A stretch of DNA of 58,892 bases from a virus. Numbering within the stretch: the first letter of the stretch is position 1; every line of letters begins with the position of its first letter. Location: positions 1 to 58,892 of IMG/VR virus record IMGVR_UViG_3300007516_000020. One strand, written 5' to 3'. The notes beneath the pieces are model-generated. The model made no database searches and was not told where the DNA came from. It saw only the letters and a program-made list of their open reading frames with translations. The position numbers and the translations under genes are program-made. Shown here piece by piece: positions 54,001-58,892 of this stretch.

Positions 54001-54267
54001 TCGGATGATGCAGACGTGTTTGATAACAAGGGATACCAGCTCATGACCGTGATCCAGGGTGCCAATAACCTTTCACTCAACCAAAATGACGTGAAGGACT
54101 TTGTGTACGCTCCTGGCACTGACAATGTTGCTGACAACAAGGTGCAGTATGGTTCGTTCACAAGCTTCAAGTATTTCGCAATCAAGGTGGTCCTCACATC
54201 AACGGACCCAACCAAAGTACCACGAGTTAGAGATTTCCGAGTTGTAGCCCTGCCATCTCTTTCATAA
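48031..54267 (+). CDS. Giant baseplate/fiber-network protein (DUF4815-like), 2078 aa
   Basis: The N-terminus (DPYYDDFDDTKNFHKILFRPSFAVQARELTQ) is typical of the very large structural proteins that follow gp8 in marine T4-like phages and are annotated with DUF4815. Helical segment near 960-1000 (YTMRDIGTLEKRITNLEYYTSL) and many Ser/Thr/Asn-rich beta repeats; a GSGYTSAPTVTITG unit near residue 1910. Probably the fiber-bearing outer baseplate component, in the place of T4 gp9-gp10. Own late promoter. Confidence 0.7.
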   Translation: MAIDLTQDPYYDDFDDTKNFHKILFRPSFAVQARELTQSQTILQDQIKKFGNNIFQNGSIVTGGLTTLESQGTKYVCVEATDPTGAVVDVANFIGKFIVDGDDQGIRAYVIAGAEATLTSPTVLIVKYTSGQVFNTSLTQPITTDGGAYSVAIIASLSTPVNFTDVVSGLKFGSASICSINEGVFFVSGYFVQVSPQTTILDAFSNTPTYRIGLEIEEILVDATMDASLLDPAQAATNFQAPGADRYQINLTLVKRSLTSEDDSKFIELLRVTDGVLTKKVVYPLYSNLEDTLARRTNDESGSYTVRAFKIATLDHPTHANAFNIVIEPGKAYVQGYEFETIAPTAIKTERARAAANVTNYNTTIDFQNWIEVTNMVGPIPFKTLQPAVLHCVGTANVALANAAAAANTSMGTLRVRALDYQSGANGTSISTAVWRAYAFDSNIGESITANCAAAGSANTIFLAPNFSSVANAYVGVKFTVVSHAGVSLSETHTIGRYDGPNNQVFLQGTETFAFGTPSTATRYRLDYEAKDIESIVYANTSVNQHLFSTSMDISTSSKEAFLIDRYEGTYFTDTSFNSSIIGLPYSPIADQTVVGGSPLTNTEYFGRKAFTGQSFTQNVTTITSAAGITSAVNGTLSGSDAVDNILVVVRNGTGTPISNNQVINFSSGNPGGNTVVVTTVSNTSTWTITVPDMNSASAADVYVKVKLPYAHALGNLLKSKTARIANVQSGLNSGGIQIADPTGLVQWFSQGSGTLGAQITIYSNSAAWLNLKDPSKAQSLYTSDVITLRKVIDVGSNFIEDGNVGIAADITSRYTLDTGQRDNSYDHASITLKPNSPGPSGNVVIYVDYLTHSGLGYLTVDSYASANIGYANIPTYTSATSGEVYSLADSIDFRPRRQDADYNGVYDELVFGISGLTFETDFSYYLPRIDKVILTRDRVFEVLTGIPSLAPVPPSDKENAMTLYTLTLPAYTASTKDIRQRYNDNRRYTMRDIGTLEKRITNLEYYTSLNLLEQSAKSLEITDDTGANRFKNGILVDPFRGHSIGDVLNPDHRCAMDRVNGEMRPPFLIKSLGLAVTETNSAHFARLGGFVTLPYTVVTFVDQSLASFAINVNPFNTVAFIGQLKLDPSSDTWVDKNQAPDVNVNIAGDSDAWEALAFQVNKVSANQTFGATTFGTMWDDWETDNFGVTQKRNIIRPRREGNSGAAALPRFRNILSRQTVTTTQSQSREGIRSEFGTEAVTESLGNRVIDVSVIPYMRSTGVLFVGKMFSPNTNLYAFFDETAVTNYCLRSSVVKLAGTTSVYSDEYQNPESVRVWDPAGNKNTAHAIVVTSRTQSDHTNVSIVRITGGDDGNVANAYFMHTTNSTFLIGETSGANSRISGYYHNFGFCENPNTSSILLQSDVRNSNVAFSNTFLVGKTIHFATSQGLGQSSVITSYNANTRNVAFSPALSIAPSTSTAYSIGQFKTDYRGEVSGVFVIPSTADVRFRTGERQFTLVDSFSGTLEGSATNGSVKYTASGMLQTSENTLLTTRQPVIQRTDLTDARTVVTSKVTDTVIGRQVVGWYDPLAQTFLVDQTFHPSGVMLTGIRLLVKTSDPNIPLAIQLRPVVNGFPHSSQVIPGSDIVLNASDINLCSEETLAAKYAAGLNPLDDATLYTQANFSGPVFLQQGAEYCVVLLANSVLYQVYVVRMGSTILGTSRISSDQPYLGVLFKSQNSTTWTPVQEEDLTFRLLRAEFDISAQANVEFQLLGSDITANVPMDTFFVSSGNLLLPNTSISALTATTTSTGFKEGNGSIELNENVYFDDTLGRRVATTTTSSFKLRLLLNSFDRKISPIVDLDRLSLIAIENLANNLELGNSSLVVVSSSNNWFNADGLTVTISGGGGSGANAYIANTQIDSNNRVLANVVVDATGSGYTSAPTVTITGNNSITANVQVVGENRSSGGPAFAKYITRKVTLADGLDAGDFRVYFAAYKPSTANIYVYYKILSSDDADVFDNKGYQLMTVIQGANNLSLNQNDVKDFVYAPGTDNVADNKVQYGSFTSFKYFAIKVVLTSTDPTKVPRVRDFRVVALPSLS

Positions 54268-54278
54268 TAAGGAACAAT

Positions 54279-54521
54279 ATGTCTACACTAAATACTGTCC
54301 AGATTGAAAACAATCCTGATTTGGTTCGTGATATGGATTCCAAAGCGGTATTGAGTATTGATGCAGCAGGGCTGAATCGTTACAAGGATCAACGTCGAAG
54401 AAGTCTCAGGCAAACCAAAGAGAGTCAAGAAACCAAGGCAAGGCTTGAGATGATGGAAATAGAAATGGCAAGCTTGAAGAAGATTGTGGGTGAATTGTCC
54501 AGCTTGAGGAGTCGCAGATAA
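54279..54521 (+). CDS. Small coiled-coil virion-linked protein, 80 aa
   Basis: AGGAAC site. An N-terminal segment with NPDLVRDMDSKAVLSID, then a basic coiled coil (residues 35-75). It ends directly before the fiber gene; perhaps a fiber adaptor or chaperone. No family is recognised. Confidence 0.5.
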   Translation: MSTLNTVQIENNPDLVRDMDSKAVLSIDAAGLNRYKDQRRRSLRQTKESQETKARLEMMEIEMASLKKIVGELSSLRSRR

Positions 54522-56834
54522 ATGTCTATCAACCAGATCAGTACAGCAAACACATTTGGTCAACTGATTACCGCCGTCGCGGCGATGATTGCGGTGTCAA
54601 ACAACTTGACCGATGGTCCACAAGTGACCTCCAATTCCGCATGGACGTTTACCAACCCAGGAGTAGGTGTCAACGTCTCTGGTGGATTGATCGCCACAAG
54701 GGCCACCATCGACACACTCAACACCTCTCATGCAAACGTCACCAATGAGACGGTGGTTCGGTCAAATGTCTCAACAGCGAACATCACCACCGCCAACATC
54801 GTTGGGGCGACCATCACGAACATCAACAGCACAGGTCATGCAACGGCCAATGTGAACGTGAGTGTGCTGCTTCAGGTTAGTGGTCGCGCAAATATCTTCT
54901 CAGCCAACATTGAATCCGCCAACGTCGGTACATTGATCATCACTTCATTGTCGGCTGCATCGTTGACTGTTCCTGTCCTCAATGCGTCCTTTGCCAATGT
55001 CACCACACTTTCCGTAACAGGTACCTCACAACACACGGCACTCGTTGCAGTCTTGACAACCACGGATAATGCAAACGTAAAAATACTGAATACTTCCTCA
55101 GCAAATATCTCAAACTTAACTGCGGCTACACTGAATGCGTCTTTTGCCAACATCACAACTATGACTGTTGGTACATTGAATTCAACCTCAGCGAACTTAT
55201 CACAAATCACAGTGCCTATCCTCAATGCGTCTTTTGCCAACATCACTTCATCGAATATCGTATCAACGAATGTGTCTACGGCTAACATTTCAAACTTGAC
55301 AGTCACCACATTGAATGTGTCTTTTGCGAATTTGACCACTGGCACAATGGCTTCAAACCCAACTACCAACCTAGGTATTTCTACAAAGAATTATGCCGAC
55401 ACTGGTGCGGGTGGAAATGTGGTATGGAAAAATACCTTCAGTGCCAAGGGTGATTTGCCTGTCGGAAGCGGCGTCAATACCTTTTCGATCATTAGTAGTT
55501 CTGGCAGTAATGGTCAGGTATTGTTGGTGGATACTCAAACCGCTTCTGGATTGCGTTATTCGAACCGGGCATCACAAACATTCCGCGGTTTAGTAATCGG
55601 CACCTCAGTGAAGGATAAGGTCGCTAATGGTACCCAATTGACCGTAACGGCTCTTGATGAGGTTGTTATGGATGATGGAGAAGTAGTTGGAGGATGGACT
55701 GTTCCCGCCACGATTGACATCAGCTCAAGTGGAAACGCTGCTTTACTCGATACTGGGGCTGCTATCGCCAATACTTGGTATGAAGTATATGCTATTCGTA
55801 AACGATCCGATGGAACTAAGAATTTCATTTTACATAGAGCATTAGATCGATTGGCCAACCAAAACACATTTACTACGTCGTATCCGCTTCAGACCTTCTT
55901 GGCCGCAGGCCTCGCGGCTAACAATACATCCAACTTGTATATTAGACTAGCACAGAGTTTTACACCGAATATTGCAGGTCCGTTGACCAGCATCGAAATT
56001 CGTGCATTCAGGACAAGTACACCGACTGGAAATATGTGGCTAACACTTGAAGCGAATACGGCGGGTGCACCAAGTGGTACAACCCTTGCAACAAGCAGAA
56101 GAATGGATGTAGCTAGGTTGCCACTTACAAATCCAGCGAATCTGCGATTTGTTTTTGACTCGACTGCCAACGTAGAGCTTTCAACATCATATTTTTGGAT
56201 TTTCAATTCAGATTATGCTGGTAGCGGCACTGCATTTGTCAACGTAGCCTTTTCCCTTGCCAATACCAATATCGGTGCAAACGGAGTCAATAGAGGATTA
56301 CCATACGGAAACACAGGCAGTACATGGGATCAATTGACCAGCGTAGGAACATTTATTTACAAAACATATGTGGAAGCAAACAGCACCCCACTAACTCTTC
56401 CCGCCGGATTCGATCAAAGATGTTTGATAAGTTATGCTGCAACAGATGTCAACACCAGACTTAAAGAGTATCATCAAAAAGATCGTACTATTACTGCATA
56501 CCCTACTGCACAGTGGGCGGTTCATACTTTACAAATAGCAAATCCAGAAGTCATAGACCTTGGCGTTTTTGCTACTATTCCTCCTGTGCCATGTGTGGTG
56601 TCATTCTTTGCAACCGGGACCAGTCTTAATACCTATGGAATCGGAAGATTACATGCACTCGATTTACCAAGTGCCGCGTCCACGTCTGATATACCTGGCG
56701 GAGCGGTTATTGGACAAATCAGTTTCAGTACCACCGCTTCGGCCAGTGCACCGGTATTGGTTGCGGCGCAAGCGGTACTTGTAAAATCTGGACTAGCAAA
56801 CTTCAAACTTTTTCCAGTATCGATCACGTTCTAA
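54522..56834 (+). CDS. Tail fiber protein, 770 aa
   Basis: Begins at the base after the previous stop. After an N-terminal attachment part, residues 60-290 hold over ten units built on LNASFANITT/NTSSANISNL, a trimeric shaft pattern. The C-terminal half (from about residue 345, FRGLVIGTSVKD...TWYEVYAIR) is shared with the next two genes and contains a putative receptor-binding jelly-roll (LTLEANTAGAPSGTTLATSRRM). Confidence 0.75.
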   Translation: MSINQISTANTFGQLITAVAAMIAVSNNLTDGPQVTSNSAWTFTNPGVGVNVSGGLIATRATIDTLNTSHANVTNETVVRSNVSTANITTANIVGATITNINSTGHATANVNVSVLLQVSGRANIFSANIESANVGTLIITSLSAASLTVPVLNASFANVTTLSVTGTSQHTALVAVLTTTDNANVKILNTSSANISNLTAATLNASFANITTMTVGTLNSTSANLSQITVPILNASFANITSSNIVSTNVSTANISNLTVTTLNVSFANLTTGTMASNPTTNLGISTKNYADTGAGGNVVWKNTFSAKGDLPVGSGVNTFSIISSSGSNGQVLLVDTQTASGLRYSNRASQTFRGLVIGTSVKDKVANGTQLTVTALDEVVMDDGEVVGGWTVPATIDISSSGNAALLDTGAAIANTWYEVYAIRKRSDGTKNFILHRALDRLANQNTFTTSYPLQTFLAAGLAANNTSNLYIRLAQSFTPNIAGPLTSIEIRAFRTSTPTGNMWLTLEANTAGAPSGTTLATSRRMDVARLPLTNPANLRFVFDSTANVELSTSYFWIFNSDYAGSGTAFVNVAFSLANTNIGANGVNRGLPYGNTGSTWDQLTSVGTFIYKTYVEANSTPLTLPAGFDQRCLISYAATDVNTRLKEYHQKDRTITAYPTAQWAVHTLQIANPEVIDLGVFATIPPVPCVVSFFATGTSLNTYGIGRLHALDLPSAASTSDIPGGAVIGQISFSTTASASAPVLVAAQAVLVKSGLANFKLFPVSITF

Positions 56835-56842
56835 TAGTGACT

Positions 56843-56850
56843 CATAAATA
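56843..56850 (+). promoter_or_regulatory. T4-type late promoter
   Basis: CATAAATA, 8 bases before the second fiber gene. Confidence 0.65.
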
Positions 56851-56858
56851 CCTTCACT

Positions 56859-58769
56859 ATGGCATTTATATGGAACACCGACCCCAACATTCCTCCTCTC
56901 GTACCCTCACCGGTCATAGGACCAAATGAGGTTTCCACCCAGGTGCACGTTGTCGCCAATACCGTCAACGTGCATGGTCTTGTTGTGGGATCAGTCTCCT
57001 ATAATACCGCCAACAAGGGGTATGATGTTATCTACGAACTCCCCTCATTGAACATTCAGAACGTATACGCCCGCACTCTACTCGCCCGCAATGCTTCAAT
57101 CGGCAATGCTTTCATCAATGTGGCAACAATCAATACTGTTACCATCAATACAGCAAATATTACTAGCGCCACTATTTTTAGTGGTATCATGGGGGTTCAC
57201 CCTGTTCAAAATCTTCAAATCGCCACCAAGGAATATGTTGACACTCGTGTAGCAAATTCAATTCCTCTCGGTGGAAATCTTCAATTACTCATTAGATCAA
57301 CGGGGGATCTACTTGCGGGCGTAGCAGATAATACTGCGGCTCGATTCCCAATTTCACCAACACAACGATCAATTCTTGTTGCTGGCAATACTAGCAACGC
57401 TATAGGTATTCAATGGAAGCAACCTATTCCATCTGGATATGCTGGAACATTTCGAGCATTATCGATGGGCACTGACCTCGACAGATCATCTAGAAGGACT
57501 CAAGTTAAAATAGTCTCTGTTGCTGAAATTGTTATGAATGATGGGCAGCGTATATCTAGCGGGTGGAATGGGTTGACAGCAAGCACCACTGCAAACGGGG
57601 GACCTGGATTTTTAGACACAGGAGTGGTAACCCCGAACACATGGTATGAAGTGTATGCAATCCGCAACAGCACCACCAATACTAATGCATTACTATTGCA
57701 TCGTGCGGTGGATCGTCAACTAGATGTCATAACAAATAGTGGTGTTGACCCCCTTCCTTCATTTGAAAGAAGAGTGTTATTTACAGCCACCGGGTCTCAT
57801 CCGATAAATGTGGTCAATATTTCCCAAAGTTTTATTGCTACGAAGAGTGGACCTTTTGTCGCTGTCGATGTGTCATTGGTGCGAGTTGGGCAGCCAGTGG
57901 GTAATTGTTGGATCACACTTCAGAATAATGTAAATGGAAACGCTTCAGGCACTCCATTATCCACAAGTAGGAGGCTCGATCTAACTAGACTACCTATATC
58001 GAATATGACGTTTACCCTTTGTAGGTTTATATTTGATGCAAAGGCTAATGTAGTATCGGGGAATTCATATCATTGTGTGTATCATGTGGACCACACCCCT
58101 GCCGGTCTCGCCTCCCCGCATTACAGTATACTGAGAGGGTTTAGCAATCTAATCGCTGGCACATATACCAGTGGGGAAAGTAAAAACTTCAGCGCAAACA
58201 CCAACTCATGGGAGGTGTCAAATAGTGGGGCCGGCTATAATAGCCCAGTGGGTCCTGGGGATCTATATATAAAAACGTATGTTGAAGCAAACGACACTCC
58301 TTTATCATTACCTACTGGTTATGATCAACGCTGTTTGATCAGTTACACTTGCACAGATCAATTTTCACAATTGAAAATATATACACAACAGCAACGTAGG
58401 ATGGTTATGCCACTCCTGAATGAATGGAGAGAAACCAGCTTTGGTCGAGGTGAAAGAACAGGTGATAGATACCAGATAGCTGTACACTTACACCAAGTCG
58501 TTCCCCCTGTTGTGTGTATTGTGCAATTTTCGACGACGGGATGGAGTGTCATTGCGCTTCCAGGAGGAATAGGTCAAGTATCTTGCACTGATGTTGGGGG
58601 GAATGGCCCCAGTCTTGGACCACTCGTACATGAGACTGAGGGGGTGTCATATGCAAGCGCCGGCGTCCCCGGTATCACAACTTTTGTGCCCGTGTTGGTC
58701 GAAACTCAATCGGTGATTGTGCATTTGGGAGTTGCAGCAAATGTATATGTAACTTCAGTGGATTTCTAA
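56859..58769 (+). CDS. Tail fiber protein, paralog 2, 636 aa
   Basis: N-terminal MAFIWNTDPNIPPLVPSPVIGPNEV with VHVVANTVNVHGLVVG is shared with the next gene. A short shaft follows, then the C-terminal half is homologous to that of the 770-aa fiber: RALSMGTDLD, NTWYEVYAIR, LLHRAVDRQ, GNCWITLQNN, STSRRLDLTRLP. Tandem paralogous fibers suggest alternative receptor binding or a fiber of several subunits. Confidence 0.75.
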   Translation: MAFIWNTDPNIPPLVPSPVIGPNEVSTQVHVVANTVNVHGLVVGSVSYNTANKGYDVIYELPSLNIQNVYARTLLARNASIGNAFINVATINTVTINTANITSATIFSGIMGVHPVQNLQIATKEYVDTRVANSIPLGGNLQLLIRSTGDLLAGVADNTAARFPISPTQRSILVAGNTSNAIGIQWKQPIPSGYAGTFRALSMGTDLDRSSRRTQVKIVSVAEIVMNDGQRISSGWNGLTASTTANGGPGFLDTGVVTPNTWYEVYAIRNSTTNTNALLLHRAVDRQLDVITNSGVDPLPSFERRVLFTATGSHPINVVNISQSFIATKSGPFVAVDVSLVRVGQPVGNCWITLQNNVNGNASGTPLSTSRRLDLTRLPISNMTFTLCRFIFDAKANVVSGNSYHCVYHVDHTPAGLASPHYSILRGFSNLIAGTYTSGESKNFSANTNSWEVSNSGAGYNSPVGPGDLYIKTYVEANDTPLSLPTGYDQRCLISYTCTDQFSQLKIYTQQQRRMVMPLLNEWRETSFGRGERTGDRYQIAVHLHQVVPPVVCIVQFSTTGWSVIALPGGIGQVSCTDVGGNGPSLGPLVHETEGVSYASAGVPGITTFVPVLVETQSVIVHLGVAANVYVTSVDF

Positions 58770-58770
58770 T

Positions 58771-58892
58771 ATGGCATTTATATGGCAAGATACCCCAAGC
58801 AGTCCTCCTGTACCACTGCCAGTTCCGGTGGGAGCAGATAAGATCACGTTCAAAGTGCATGAGGTCGCCAATACCGTCAATGCTGGCGGTCA
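58771..58892 (+). CDS. Tail fiber protein, paralog 3 (cut by window end)
   Basis: ATG one base after the previous stop. The 40 visible codons (MAFIWQDTPSSPPVPLPVPV..., KVHEVANTVNAGG) repeat the N-terminus of the 56859 gene. Continues outside the window. Confidence 0.75.
   Translation, partial: MAFIWQDTPSSPPVPLPVPVGADKITFKVHEVANTVNAGG

Overview
The window is a piece of a large lytic T4-like bacteriophage with a contractile tail (myovirus, Caudoviricetes). The evidence is the T4 gene block dsbA-33-59-32, an rnh-type nuclease, the baseplate series 26/51, 48, 53, 27, 5, PAAR, 25, 6, 7-like and 8, and CATAAATA/TATAAATA late promoters in front of virion operons. Early and middle genes use sigma70-type promoters (TTGACA, 16-18 bp, often TGnTATACT), so the host is probably a proteobacterium-like species with an ordinary housekeeping sigma factor. 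The host cannot be named from this sequence.

Layout. Positions 1-7,030 hold small accessory genes: a duplicated coiled-coil/GY-repeat family, a secreted beta-helix protein and a mini RNA ligase. Positions 7,050-15,780 hold a dense RNA island with 41 tRNA genes whose anticodons cover all 20 amino acids, an initiator tRNA, a tRNA remnant, structured spacers, small ORFs, an HNH nuclease and a phosphoesterase. The same island encodes a complete bacterial-type RNase P RNA (12,919-13,198) and a tmRNA (14,812-15,155). Positions 15,782-17,133 (minus strand) encode fiber-like proteins. Positions 17,220-31,996 hold nucleic-acid metabolism genes (nucleotidyltransferase, DNA ligase, RtcB, FEN nuclease, PD-(D/E)XK nuclease, gp59, gp32), late-transcription factors (gp33, DsbA), a ClpP-like protease, a TusA-like sulfur carrier, a glycosyltransferase and a SleB-like lysin. 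Positions 32,072-36,656 (minus) and 36,708-58,892 (plus) encode tail, baseplate and fiber proteins.

How it works together. The phage carries its own translation-RNA module: tRNAs with encoded CCA, RNase P RNA to trim their 5' ends, tmRNA with an ALAA degron for stalled ribosomes, ClpP that could degrade tagged products, TusA that could feed 2-thiouridine synthesis on its Lys/Glu/Gln tRNAs, and RtcB plus an RNA ligase for repair.

The most unusual signal is in the tRNA elbow. About half of the tRNAs have lost G18-U55. They carry A18 together with G55, and in four others the 19-56 pair has switched to A-U or U-A, always covarying. These tRNAs look maintained by selection, not decaying, and phage RNase P RNA and tmRNA travel with them.
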